Shown piece by piece: positions 1 to 12,932 of a stretch of DNA of 64,000 nucleotides. The notes below the pieces were generated by a model that saw only the letters and a program-made list of their open reading frames with translations, did no database searches and had not been told where the DNA came from. The stretch is taken from contig NC_088913.1 in NCBI RefSeq assembly GCF_963576675.1, positions 80,847,001 through 80,911,000 on the forward strand, read 5' to 3'. A program made the translations under genes and the position numbers. The stretch's first letter is position 1. Each line of letters opens with the position of its first letter. Origin of the DNA: Euphorbia lathyris (taxonomy: Eukaryota; Streptophyta; Magnoliopsida; Malpighiales; Euphorbiaceae).

Positions 1-451
1 CTGAATTATCGAAAATCACTTTTCATGAATATGGGGTAATACTTAAATTAGATTATGATAATTGGATGAGTAAACTCATGTTGTCGTAAACTAATGGGCG
101 AAATGGTTGGGATTAATATGAATAACATATTAGTTACTAATGTGGTTAGTAACCCAATAACCTAGGAATCACATTAGAGATGTGATTGATTATATGAATC
201 TACCTAATGAATGAGACTAGCTTGTTGAGTAAACTCAAGGCGAAATCTCAGGAGTTAGGATCCTAGCTCACTAAAGGATTTGTGAAGTTCTTCGAATTAA
301 TATGGAGGGTTATTAATTTGGCAAAATAGTGGGAGCAATCTGAAATAAATTAAAAGGCCTATAATTTTAGATTGTTAAACTTTAAAGCAAATGAATGACA
401 TACGTTTACTCTTTCTCACTCTCGGGTTTTGTTTAAACACACACTCTTAAA
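1..451 (+). repeat. C1 copia 5' untranslated leader
   Basis: This is untranslated leader of the first copia copy. From about position 232 it matches the leader of the second copy (from 6947), including a stretch that reads 'gcgaaatctcaggagttagg' in both. The 5' LTR and primer binding site would lie left of the window. No gene is seen here. Confidence 0.7.
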
Positions 452-3400
452 ATCATGACTAAACACCGATCTGCAAAATATACTTACCGATAACAAGTTG
501 AATAGTTCAAACTTCACCGACTGGTTTCGTAACCTCAAAATCATTTTGAAGTTCGATAAAATAGGGTATGTATTTGATACATCGATACCCCCTATCCCTA
601 ATAATGATGCTCCCAATCGAGGAAATCGATGCTTACAGGAAGCACAAGGCTGATGACGATCATGCCGGATGCATCATACTTGCATCGATTACATCGGAAT
701 TACAAAGGCAACTATGCCTGTTCCATCATCATGCGCCTAAAGGAATTGTTTGGGAAACAAACCAGGTGCAAACGCTACGAGATATCCAAATTGTTATATC
801 GTTGCAGGATGCAAGAGGGCACATCAATCATGACACATTGTGTCAAGATGATTGGCTATATTACCAAACTTTCTAGTATTGGATACGTGATGGATAACGA
901 ACTAAGTGTAGACTTAATTCTTCAATCCATCCCAAAGAGTTATTCATAGTTCATCATGAACTATCATTTGAATGACTTGCAAACCTCTCTTGAAGAGCTT
1001 GCAAATATGCTCAAGTCAGTTGAGCCCAATATTCAGAAAGACAAGGCAATACCGGCTATTGTCATAGAGGAATCATAGAAAAAGGAAAGGGAATTCTCCC
1101 AATCCTAAACATCCCAATAAAGGTAAGAAAGCCATGCCCACTAAAGTTAAGGGAAAGCAAGTGAAGAAGCCCAAAGAAAGTGCCACTATTATGGTGACAT
1201 GGGGCATTGGAAGAGAAATTGTTCTTTGTACCGAGCTACCCTCCAGAAGGGAAAAGCCGGTACTCCAAACATCTGGTATGTTCTATATTTCGATAAAGAA
1301 CAAACGTTGCGATTTTTATAGAGATGGGATTTTCTATTTTTCAGGAATATCACAAAATGAGATTTATGTGTTAGATTTTTGTTTTCGCAATTGATACCAA
1401 AGGTCATAAGCTAGATAATTCAACTTACTTGTGACATTGTCATATAAACGAGAGACGCATGCTAAAGCTATATTTAGATGGGCTTATAGATCCAATTGAT
1501 CCTGAATCATTGGAAACATGCGAATCATGTTTAAAAGGTAAAATGACAAAGACACCCTTTAGTAATAAAGGTGAGCGTGTATCAGACACTCTAGGACTTA
1601 TTCATTCAGATGTTTGCGGTCCTATATCAGTCCAAGCAAGAGGAGGATTCAGATTCTTCATAAGCTTCATAGATGACCATATTCGATATGGTTACATCTA
1701 CTTGATGAACCACAAATCAGAAGCTTTTGACAAGTTCAAATGCTTCAAGAATGAAGTAGAAAATCAATTAGAAAAGAAAATAAAGACGCTTCGATCTGAT
1801 CGAGGTGGCGAATATCTTTCGGATGATTTTCTGAATTATCTAACTGAATGTGGGATATGCTCACAATGGACACCTCCCTATACACCACAACACAATGGTG
1901 TATCCGAGAAGAGAAATCGTACCCTATTAGATATGGTACGATCTATGATGAGCATGGCCTTACTTCCAAAGACGTTCTAGGGCTATGCCTTAGAAACTGC
2001 CCTCTTCACCCTAAATCGAGTACCAACTAAATCCGCTAGTTCCACTCCATATGAATTGTTCGTTGGTAGGAAACCCGTGTTCTCTTTCATGAGAGTATGG
2101 GGTTGTTCAGCATATGTCAAACGCGTTGCGTCCGACAAATTAGATTCTAAATCTGATAAATGTTTCTTCATTGGATACCCTAAGGAAACTATGGGATATT
2201 ACTTCTATCACCCAGATGATCAGAAAGTAATCGTATCCAAACATGCAACCTTCTTAGAGAAAGAGTTTCTCAAAGAAACACAAAAGGGAAGCGTGATTGA
2301 ACTCGATGAAGTTCAAGAGGAAGAAGCACCGATTGAAACAACGGAGGCGGTCGAGGTACCCGAAGAAGTCCCATTAGATGAGACTCCGGTGGCACCTATT
2401 CGTAGATCACGAAGAGTTCGTGAACTCCCAGTTAGATATGGTTTTCTAGTGGGAGATGATGATGAGGTTCCCGTGTTAGACGACGAACCCAAAAACTACG
2501 AAGAGGCTCTTACTAGTCCAGATTCTAAAGCATGGCTTAAGGCCATGGATTCTGAAATGGATTCCAGGTATACTAACCAAGTTTGGACTTTGGTTGATCC
2601 ACCCGAAGGGATAAAACCCATTGGGTGCAGATGGATCTTCAAAAAGAAGATTGACATGGATGGAAAGGTTAGCACCTACAAGGCTAGGTTGGTAGCGAAA
2701 GGATATCGTCAAAAACAAAGTGTTGATGATGACGAAACCTTCTCTCCCGTTGCTATGTCCAAATTAATCAGAATCATGCTTGCAATCCGCTCATTTTGAT
2801 TATGAGATTTGGCAAATGGATGTGAAAACAGCTTTCCTAAATGGAAATCTGCTTGAGGATGTATACATGATGCAACCTGAAGGTTTCATATCAAAGGATG
2901 CAAATAAAGTTTGCAAACTTCAGAGATCCATTTATGGACTCAAGCAAGCATCTAGAAGCTAGAATAAGCGTTTTGATGAAACCATAAAACAATTTGGTTT
3001 CGAACAAAATTGCGAAGAAGCTTGCATTTACAAGAAAGCAAGTGGGAGTTCTATATCATTTCTCATACTATATGTGGACGATATACTGTTAATGGGAAAT
3101 GACATTGCTCTATTACAATCAGTGAAAATATGGTTATCCGGTAACTTCTCAATGAAAGACCTCGGTGAAGCAGCCTATATACTTGGTATAAAGATCTATA
3201 GGGATAGATCACGTAGACTGCTTGGTCTTTCATAGGCTACATACATTGAAAAGGTGCTAAATCGGTTTAGCATGCTTGAATCGAAACGAGGTAACTTACC
3301 CATGGTACATGGAGTAAAGTTAAACAATAATCAATGTCCTAAAACTGATGATCACAAAAGACGCATGGCTGTAGTCCCGTACGCTAGCACGATCAGTTCG

Positions 3401-4057
3401 ATTATGTATGCTATGCTATGCACTAGACCCGACGTAGCGTTCGCGTTATCTGTAACGAGTCGTTACCAAGGGAATCCGGGAGACGAGCATTGGATTTCCG
3501 TCAAGAACATTCTTAAGTACTTGAGAAGAACTAAAGATATGTTCCTAGTGTACGGAGAAGGAGATCTGAAAATACAAGGATTTTCAGACGCTAGTCATCT
3601 CACAGATGAGAATGATTTTAAATCCCAATTAGGATACATGTTTATCCTAAATGGGGGCGCGGTCAGTTGGAAGAGTTCCAAGCAGGGAACCGTAGCTTTC
3701 TCTACGACCGAGTCAGAGTACATCGCTGCTGCGGAAGCAGCAATGGAAGCAGTTTGGATTAGAAAGTTCATTACAGAACTAGGTGTGGTGCCTGACATTG
3801 TCAATCCCATTACTCTGTACTGTGATAACACTGGAACCATTACGCAAGCAAAGGAACCACGGTCTCATAATGCATCCAAGCACTACCTAAAGCGATACCA
3901 CATCATAAGAGAGATTGTGGCCAGAGGAGATGTGAGAATAGAAAGAGTACCTACAGAGGACAACGTTGCAGATCCGTTGACAAAGCCATTAGCCCAGAAA
4001 GTACATGATCGTCATTTAACTTCTACTGGGATAAGTTTTAGAAACAATTGGCTTTAG
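452..4057 (+). pseudogene. C1: decayed Ty1/copia gag-pol polyprotein
   Basis: This is a broken copia polyprotein closely related to C2 (7172-11056). Gag (452-1200) is split over several frames. The protease is missing: sequence jumps from the zinc-knuckle region at about 1280 into the region just before integrase, removing about 300 bp present in C2. Integrase follows (SDVCGP near 1610, SDRGGE near 1800, NGVSEKRN near 1900), then reverse transcriptase (YVDDILL near 3073) and RNase H (SDASHL near 3590, TTESEY near 3710, YCDNTG near 3820). Single-base damage is clear: TAG at 1978 and 2960 where C2 has Trp, TAG at 3234 where C2 has Gln, and a 2-bp deletion near 2787 that changes frame. It keeps the integrase segment KMTKTPFSNKG that C2 has lost. 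It cannot make a working polyprotein. Confidence 0.93.
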
Positions 4058-4071
4058 TCCAAGTGGGAGTA

Positions 4072-6138
4072 TATTGGGGTTTTGTATCCTATAGTCAATT
4101 GTTGCAGGATACAAACTTATTGTAAATGAATTGTTCTTTATATCATTTGTTTTAATGAGATATATGTTTTATAACTATATAAAGGCAATCCCTTTTAAAG
4201 CACTAAATAAAGTCTAATAAAAGGAAATCCGTAAGTTTGTTTAAAGTGATTATAAAGTGTTCATACAAGCATGAAGTGAGACAAAACTTTATAGTAAACT
4301 AATAAACTTAAAACCACCCCAAGTCAAGTGATATGTTTAGGGTTGATATATCACTGTTGAGACTTGTATGTAACAATGTCTTCTGTCCGATAGAAAGCTG
4401 ATCTCACAAGCTTCATATATATAGATATCTGGACAGTTACATAGATCCGATGAAACGTCATTCATTAGGATTGGGGATCCGATTTGAGACAACAGGATGG
4501 GTAGATTCATCCTTGTCACCTGTTCATCTCATTGGTATTAATATGTATAACTAATCCTCAGACTCAAAGGAATGTTAATTGGTCATCCTGAATTACTGAA
4601 TGTGAGACTTTGATCGCGTGGTCCCACGATCCTTAACAGAGATGACTCTGGGGTGTGAACTGCAAAGGTTGGGTGTCACAGGAGGTAATGTCAGGGTAGT
4701 TATACATTGGATTGAGCATTTATCACTCCCAATGAATGGGAGATACGTCCAAGGATTGCTTGTGGAAGACTCGACTCTAAATCCTTGCAAGGTGATAGCT
4801 TAAGAGTAGAAATATAGATTTCACTTAATCTATCTATTTTAGTTGACTCGACCTGTACAAGTAAAACGAACGTCTTGCTATATGTGACTTGACATCATCC
4901 ATAGCCATAAGATTCAGTTCAAGGATGTAGTTGATAAAGGATCGTATTATACCGTAACTAATACGGAAGGGTTAACGGCAGAATTAATCTGTCTTCTTAA
5001 CAGACTCTGGGGGAATGATTACGGACATGCCAATAACATGCTCTATACATCATTCCGTTATGCAAGGGATTAAATATAATTCTTGAAGAAATTAATTTAA
5101 TAGGTTGCATACGGCCAGAAGTAGTAAGGACCTAATGGATCACACATAAGACTTGGAAACAAAAGAGAGATGGATATGATTAATAGATGGAAGTCCAATT
5201 GAGCCCAATGAGGCCCATATGTAGGAGGGGGTCGAAATTTATGTATGTTAGGGGAAGGAATTAATTTATTCCATTAATCCTAATTTGATTAGGATTATGA
5301 ATTAAATTAATTAAGAGATAATTAAAGTAGGAGTTTTAATTAGATTAATATACTCCTATTATTATCTAACTAGGTTACGTATTATAATCCTAATTATATT
5401 AAACATATAGTAAAATAATAATTAGAAATCCTATTCCGAATTGGATTCCTATTAAGTGACCTATTCCTATCTAACTAGGTTTAGAGACAAGCTAATATAT
5501 ATACCCCTCCCTATAGAATTTCGATACACATGATATCCCTCCCCATAGTGATTTTCGAAATTGCTTAAGAGAGAGAGAGAAAAAGAATTCACATCCCCTA
5601 GTTCGTGGACAAGAATTCATACGACATCCCATCGATTGATTAATCTTATTCATCCCTCTTTCTCCTTGATCTTGTGTTGTTTAATTAGAGGCAAACTATT
5701 TTGTTTGCATCTCATAAGGGTTGATTCTAACTTAATCTCACCGTGTTCATGAAAGAAGAAAAACAAACAAAAGGAAGAAATTCGTTTTTCTTCACCTACA
5801 TCAGGTCAGTTCACTATTTCGCGGATTCCTGGAGATTGAACCGTCGGATCGTCGCGATTTTTGGACAGTAGCTTCTAGACACATTCTTCCACGTTTCCAC
5901 CGAAGGGATTGTCATTAGGAGGTCTGGAAGGTCTGTTTCGGATAGGGGCAAAATGGTAAACAGTTTCCATCTCTTTTGAAGTTGTGGGCACTTCATTAAC
6001 AACGGTAGATTGTTCTTCAAAAGGTATTCCTTCTTATCCCTCTTTATATGAAATAACGGTTAACGGATCCTATGGTTAAATGGAAGTAGGCTAAAAAATT
6101 TATATTTCCGCTGCTTTACCTTAGCCTTATTTCCTTCA
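4072..6138 (+). repeat. Copia LTR 1 (3' LTR of C1)
   Basis: The LTR starts right after the purine-rich tract AGTGGGAGTA that follows the C1 stop codon. The usual first bases TGTTGGGG read TATTGGGG here. It aligns with LTR 2 (11071-12932) and LTR 3 (16348-18158). A likely TATA box is at 5493-5504. The end is set where similarity to LTR 2 stops, at CCTTCA. It is longer than LTR 2 because of about 190 bp of unshared sequence around 5755-5990. Being followed (after fragment D) by another copia interior, it may have served both C1 and C2. Confidence 0.88.
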
Positions 6139-6946
6139 ATGCAGGCGTCTTCCTAGGACTTAAGGATGGAGCTTGAGCAATCCTCGGTGAGCAGAGCTTC
6201 AGAGGCGTCTTCAATGGAGGTTTGAAGGATATGGAGGAGGTGGAGAGGATTTCTCAAGGTGAAGGATAGGAAAATTACAAATAATAAAAGATATCTAATT
6301 TACAATTGGAAATATCTATTTATAGTCGCGGCTCGGGCCTATTTTTGACCTATTTTCGTAGCCTTATCGGTGCAGGAAGTTGTGGGGTCCGTCATGGCAT
6401 CGTGGGGGCAGAATTGGTCTTTTTGACCAATTCCCGCACGTCTGCTCGCCGAGCAGGGCGAGCTTCTCGGCGAGCAAGCACTGCTCACCGCGAGCAAGCT
6501 CAGCCTGCTCGGTGAGCAGGCCTCCAAAGGGCCGCTCGGCGAGCAGTTTTTGCCCGATATGCTCCCGTGCGATCGCCGAATGCCAACAACGTGTTCTCCG
6601 CCCGAACTTATTCCTGCGCATGCACAAAAACTCTAGAAAATATTAGTCCAAAGGCTGAACTGACCCGTCAATCGCTCATTTGAGCAAACGCTTCGTTTGG
6701 TGCGACTTTTGACGGATCAATTAGCCTCAAAAGATAACGGAATTATAACATGCATGCCATTTTGGCCGTATTTGCCTAAATTGATCATAAAATTGGCCTA
6801 AACGACGAAAAGTAAATAAAGCATTTCCAATTTCTAACTAACTCACGCAAAAGCATTTAAATGCGAGAATTGCTCGCTTATTAACGAAATAACACTAAAA
6901 CCCGTCCTAAAACCGTACACAAAGATAGGGGTTTTTGACCCCTATC
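6139..6946 (-). repeat. D: gypsy-type LTR fragment, minus strand
   Basis: On the minus strand this begins TGATAGGGGTCAAAAACCCC at 6946. It resembles the start of element A's LTR (TGATAGGGGCG at 31064), including the following CCCTATCTTT and a TACGGTTT stretch. A minus-strand TATA box (CTATAAATAGA) lies at 6315-6325. Between 6430 and 6550 it has a cluster of GC-rich palindromes of the type GCTCGGCGAGC. The far end at 6139 is truncated against copia LTR 1, and the start abuts the C2 leader at 6947. No coding sequence was found; open frames over the GC-rich part carry no known motif. Confidence 0.72.
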
Positions 6947-7171
6947 AAAACTCAAGGCGAAATCTCAGGAGTTAGGATCCTAGCTCACTAAAGGATTTGT
7001 GAAATTCTTCGAATTAATATGGAGGGCTATTAATTTGGCAAAATAGTGGGAGCAATCTGAAATAAATTAAAAGGCCTATAATTTTAGATTGTTATACTTT
7101 AAAGAAAATGAATGACATACGTTTACTCCTTCTCACTATCAGGTTTTGTTTAAACACACACTCTTAAAATC
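6947..7171 (+). repeat. C2 copia leader (5'-truncated)
   Basis: This is untranslated leader matching C1 from position 232. Its left part and any primer binding site have been replaced by fragment D. No gene is seen. Confidence 0.7.
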
Positions 7172-10100
7172 ATGACTAACACCGATCTGCGGTATATCCT
7201 TACCGATAACAAATTGAATGGTTCAAACTTCAGCGACTGGTTTTGTAACCTCAAAATTGTTTTGAAGTTCGAAAGGAAAGGGTATGTACTTGATACACTG
7301 ATACCCCCTTACCCAATGGATGATGCTCCCTACCAAGAGGTTTATGCTTACTTGAAGCATAAAGCTGATGATGATCAAGTAGGGGACATCATACTTGCAT
7401 CATTGACACCGGAAGTTAAAAGGCAACTGCATTCAGATATGGATGCCTCTTCCATGGTCAAGCACCTTAAAGAGCTATTTGTGATAGAAACTCGGTGCGA
7501 GCGCTTCGAAATAACCAAAGAGTTATATAAAAGCAAGATGCAGGAGGGCACATCTGTGATGGTACATTGTGCCAAGATGATCAGCCTTATAACCAAGTTT
7601 TCTAGTATTGGAGATGCGATGGACCATGAACTAAGTGAAAACTTACTTCTACAGTCCCTCCCTGAGAGCTACTCACAGTTCGTCATGAACTATCAGATGA
7701 GTGGCTTGAAAACCTCTCTTGTAGAGCTTGCACATATGCTCGAGTCAGTCGAGCCCATTATAAAAGAAAACGAGGAAATGTTGGCCCTTGCTATTGAAGG
7801 ATCGAGAAAAAGGAAAGGGGTCACTCCCGATCCAAACCATCCTGATAAATGCAAGGGGGTTGTGCTCACCGAAACAAAGGGAAATGAACCAAAGAAGCCC
7901 AAAGGAAAGTGCTACTATTGTGGTGACTTAGGGCATTGGAAGAGAAACTGCATGGAGTACATAACCTTCCACGAGAAGGAAAATAACGGTGCTTCAGCAT
8001 CTGGTATGTTCTATATTGAAATAAATATGGTTTCATTGTCTGAATCTTGGGTACTTGATACCGGATGTGGATCTCATATTTGTACAAATATGTAGGAGCT
8101 AAAACAGACTAAGGAACTAAAGAAAGGAAGCATAAACTTGCGAGTGGGAAATGGAGCAAGAGTTGCCACCCTCGCAATTGGAGATTATGTTTTACTTTTG
8201 CCCTCTGGGCTTTTAATAGAATTAAGGAATTGTTTATACGTTCCTGAGATGTCTCGTAACATTATTTCTATTAGCCGTCTCGTTGATGACGGTTTTCATA
8301 TTTCAATAAAGAACAATAGTTGCAATTTTTATAAAGATTCGATCTTTTATTTTTCAGGAATATCACAAAATGGGATTTATGTGTTAGATGATAAAACTCC
8401 TGTTTTTGCAATTGATACCAAAAGACATAAGCTAGATAATTCAACTTACTTGTGGCATTGTCGTTTAGGCCATATAAACAAGAGACTCATGCTAAAGCTA
8501 CATTCAGATGGGCTTATAGATCCAATTGATTCTGAATCATTGGAAACATACGAATTATGTTTAAAAGGTGAGCGTGTATCAGACACTCTAGGACTCATTC
8601 ATTCAGATGTATGTGGTCCTATGTCTGTCCAAGCAAGAGGAGCATTCAAATACTTCATTAGCTTCATAGATGACCATACTCGCTATGGTTACATCTATAT
8701 GATGAAGCACAAATAAGAAGCTTTTGACAAGTTCAAATGTTTCAAGAATGAAGTGGAAAATCAATTAGGAAAGAAAATAAAAACACTTCGATCTGATCGA
8801 GGTGGCGAATATCTTTCTGATGATTTTCTAAATTATCTAACTGAATGTGGGATATGCTCACAATGGACACCTCCCTATACACCACAACACAATGGTGTAT
8901 CCGAGAGGAGAAACCGTACCCTATTAGATATGGTACGATCTATGATGAGCATGGCCTTACTTCCAAAGACGTTCTGGGGCTATGCCTTAGAAACTGCCCT
9001 CTTCACCCTGAACCGAGTACCAACTAAATCCGCTGTTTCCACACCATATGAATTGTTCGTTGGTAAGAAACATGTGTTCTCGTTCATGAGAGTATGGGGT
9101 TGTTCAGCATATGTCAAACGCATTGCGTCTGACAAATTAAATTCTAAATCTGATAAATGTTTCTTCATTGGATATCCCAGGGAAACCATAGGGTATTACT
9201 TCTATCATCCAGATGATCAGAAAGTAATAGTATCCAAACACGCAACCTTCTTAGAGAAAGAGTTTCTCGAAGAAACACAAAAGGGAAGCGTGATTGAACT
9301 CGACGAAGTTCAAGAGGAAGAAACACCGATTGAAACAACAGAAGCGGTTGAGGTACCCGAAGAAGTCCCATTAGATGAGACTCTAGTGGCACCTATTCGT
9401 AGATCACGAAGAGTTCGTGAACTCCCAGTTAGATATGGTTTTCTAGTGGGAGATGATGTCGAGGTTCCCGTGTTAGACAACGAACCCGAAAACTACGAAG
9501 CGGCTCTTACTAGTCCAGATTCTAAAGCATGGCTTGAGGCCATGGATTCTGAAATGGATTCCATGTATACTAACCAAGTTTAGACTTTGGTTGATCCACC
9601 CGAAGGGATAAAACCCATTGGGTGCAGGTGGATCTTCAAAAAGAAGACTGACATGGATGGAAAGGTTAGCACCTACAAGGCTAGGTTGGTAGCGAAAGGA
9701 TATCGTCAGAAACAAGGTATTGATTATAACGAAACCTTCTCTCCTGTTGCTATGTGCAAATCAATCAGAATCATGCTTGCAATTGCCACTCATTTTGATT
9801 ATGAGATTTGGCAAATGGATGTGAAAACAGCTTTCCTAAATGGAAATCTACTTGAGGATGTATACATGATGCAGCCTAAAGGTTTCATATCAAAGGATGC
9901 AAATAAAGTTTGCAAACTTCAGAGATCCATTTATGGACTCGAGCAAGCATCTAGAAGCTGGAACAAGCGTTTTGATGAAACCATAAAACAATTTGGTTTC
10001 AAACAAAATTGCAAAGAAGCTTGCATTTATAAGAAAGCAAGTAGGAGCTCTATAGCATTTCTCATACTATATGTGGATGATATACTGTTAATGGGAAATT

Positions 10101-11056
10101 ACATTGCTCTATTACAATCGGTCAAAGTATGGTTATCTGGTAACTTCTCAATGAAAGACCTTGGTGAAGCAGCCTATATACTTGGTATAAAGATTTACAG
10201 AGATAGATCGCGTAGACTGCTTGGTCTTTCACAGGCTACATACATTGAAAAGGTGCTAAATCAGTTTAGCATGCTTGAATCGAAACGAGGTAACTTACCC
10301 ATGGTACATGGAGTAAAGTTAAACAATCATCAATGTCCTAAAATTGATGATGACAAACGACGCATGGCTGTAGTCCCGTACGTCAGCGTGATCGGTTCGA
10401 TTATGTATGCTATGCTATGCACTAGACCCGACGTAGCGTCCGCGTTATCTGTAACGAGTTGTTACCAAGGGAATCCAGGAGACGAGCATTGGATTACCGT
10501 CAAGAACATTCTTAAGTACTTGAGAAGGACTAAAGATATGTTCCTAGTGTACGGAGAAGGAGATCTGAAAATTGAAGGATTTTCAGACGCTAGTCATCTC
10601 ACAGATGAGAATGATTTAAAATGCCAATCAGGATACCTGTTTATCTTGCATGCGGGCGCGGTCAGTTGGAAGAGTTCCAAGCAGGGAAGCGTAGCTTTCT
10701 CTACGACCGAGTCAGAGTACATCACTGCTGCGGAAGCAGCAAAGGAAGTAGTTTGGATTAGAAAGTTCATTACAGAACTAGGAGGGGTGCCTAACATTGT
10801 CAATCCCATTACTCTGTACTGTGATAACAATGGAGCCATTGCACAAGCAAAGGAACCACGGTCTCATAATGCATCCAAGCACTACCTAAAGCGATACCAC
10901 ATCATTAGAGAGATTGTGGCTAGAGGAGATGTGAGAATAGAAAGAGTACCTACAGAGGACAACGTTGCAGATCCGTTGGCAAAGCCTTTAACCCAGAAAG
11001 TACATGATAGTCATTTAACTTCTACTGGGATAAGTTTTAGAAACAATTGGCTTTAG
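7172..11056 (+). pseudogene. C2: nearly complete Ty1/copia gag-pol with three stops
   Basis: One reading frame of about 1,294 codons runs from MTNTDLRYIL to the copia C-terminus and is broken only by TAG 8093, TAA 8714 and TAG 9581. Domains in order: UBN2-type gag (about residues 50-210); zinc knuckle CYYCGDLGHWKRNC (codons from 7909); aspartic protease LDTGCGSH (about 8050); integrase HHCC region (from 8452) and D,D,E core (SDVCGP, SDRGGE, GVSERRN); reverse transcriptase with [11 protein letters not shown] (about 9816) and YVDDIL (about 10072); RNase H with SDASHL, TTESEY and YCDNNG. In the integrase zinc finger the first Cys is Tyr (YELC for CESC), and the next 11 residues found in C1 are deleted in frame. 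Gene order protease-integrase-RT identifies copia. It is inactive as it stands, but it is the best-preserved copy. Confidence 0.95.
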
Positions 11057-11060
11057 TCCA

Positions 11061-11070
11061 AGTGGGAGTA
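11061..11070 (+). promoter_or_regulatory. Polypurine tract of C2
   Basis: The purine-rich sequence AGTGGGAGTA lies between the polyprotein stop and the first base (TG) of LTR 2. This is the expected site for priming plus-strand DNA synthesis. The same tract precedes LTR 1. Confidence 0.75.
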
Positions 11071-12932
11071 TGTTGGGGTTTAGTGTCCTATAGTCAATTT
11101 TTGCAGGATACAAACTTATTGTAAATGAATTGTTCTTTATATCATTTGTTTTAATGAGATATATGTTTTATAACTATATAAAGGCAATCCCTTTTAAGAA
11201 CTAAATAAAGTCTAATAAAAGGAAATCTGTAAGTTTGTTTAAAGTGATTATAAAGTGTTCATACAAGCATGAAGTGAGACAAAACTTTATAATAAACTAA
11301 TAAACTTAAAACCACCCCAAGTCAAGTGATATGTTTAGGATTGATATATCACTATTGAGACTTGTATGTAACAATGTCTTCTGTCTGACAGAAAGTTGAT
11401 CTCACAAGCTTCACATATATAGATATTTGGACAGCTACATAGATCCGATGAAACGTCGTTCATTAGGATTGGGGATCCGACTTGAGATAACAGGATGGGT
11501 AGATTCATCCTTGTCAGCTATTCATCTCATTGGTATTAATAGGTATAACTAATCCTCAGACTCAAGGGAATGTTAATTGGTCTTCCTGAATTATTGAATG
11601 TGAGACTTTGATCCTGTGGTCCCACGATCCTTAACAAAGATGACTCTGGGATGTGAACTACAAAGGTTGGGTGTCACAGGAGGTAGTGTCAAGGTAGTTA
11701 TACATTGGATTGAGAATTTATCACTCCCGATTAATGGGAGATATATCCATGGGTCGCTTGTGGAAGACTCGACTCTAAATCCTTGCAAGGTGATAGCTTA
11801 AGAGTAGAAATACAGATTTCACTTAACCTATCTATTTGAGTTGACTCGGACTGTACAAGTAAAATGAACGTCTCGCTATATGTGACTTGACATCACCCAT
11901 AGTCATAAGATTCAGTTCAAGGATATAGTTGATAAAGGATCGAATTATACTGTAACTAATACGGAAGGGTTAACGACAGAATCAACCTGTCTTCTTAACG
12001 GACTCTGGGGGATTGATTACAGACTTGCCTATAACATACTCAGTACATTATTCCGTTATGCAAGGATTAAATATAATTCTTGAAGAAATTAATTTAATAG
12101 TTGCATACGGCCAGAAGTAGTAAGAACCTAATGGATCACACATAAGACTTGGAAAAAAGAGAGAGATGGATATGATTAATAGATGGAAGCCCAATTGAGC
12201 CCAGTAAGGCCCAATTAAGTGGAGGGGGCCGAAATTTGTATATAGAGGTAAGGAATTGATTTTATTCCATTAATCCTAATTTGATTAGGATTATGAATTA
12301 AATTAATTAAGAGATAATTAAATTAGGAGTTTTAATCAGATTAATATTCTCCTATTATTATCCAATTAGGTTATTTATTATTATCCTAAATATATTAGAT
12401 ATATAGTGAGATAATAATTAGGAATCCTTTTCCGAATTGGATTCCTATTAAGTAACCTATTCCTATCTAACTAGGGTTTAGATTCAAGCAACTATATATA
12501 CCCCCTCCCATGTGAATTTCGACCAAGCCTCTAACTTCCCCCTATTGTGATTTTCGAAATTACTAATTAGAGAGAGAAAAAGAATTCCCATCCCCCAGTT
12601 CATGGACAAGAATTCATACGGCATTCCATCGATTGATCAATCTTATTCATCCCTCTTTCTCTTTGATCTTGTGTTGGTTAATTAGAGGCAATCTATTTTG
12701 GTTGCATCTCATAAGGGTTGATTTCATCTTAACCTCACCGTGTTAAACTTTGTGGTTGGAATCTCGGAGAAGAATTGTGGGCGCTTCTTTAACAACGGTA
12801 GATTGTTCATCGAAAGGTATTCCTTCTTATCCCTCTTTGTATGAAACAATGGTTAACGGATCCTATGGTTAAAAGGAAATAGGCTAAATTTTTTATATTT
12901 CCGCTGCTATACCTTAGCCCTAATTTCCTTCA
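11071..12932 (+). repeat. Copia LTR 2 (3' LTR of C2)
   Basis: It begins TGTTGGGGTTTAGTG after the polypurine tract and ends near CTTCA at 12932, where C3 coding sequence follows directly. A probable TATA box is CTATATATAC at 12492-12501. It aligns over its length with LTR 1 and LTR 3. Open frames inside it on both strands carry no recognisable domain. Confidence 0.9.

Noticed and set aside
4593..4803. Overlapping short ORFs repeated in the copia LTRs (4593-4803, 11591-11801)
   Set aside because: They are conserved only because the LTRs are homologous. Both strands are open, and there is no domain and no leader.
6306..6646. Overlapping ORFs on both strands in fragment D
   Set aside because: GC-rich palindromes suppress stop codons in every frame; no protein family is recognisable.
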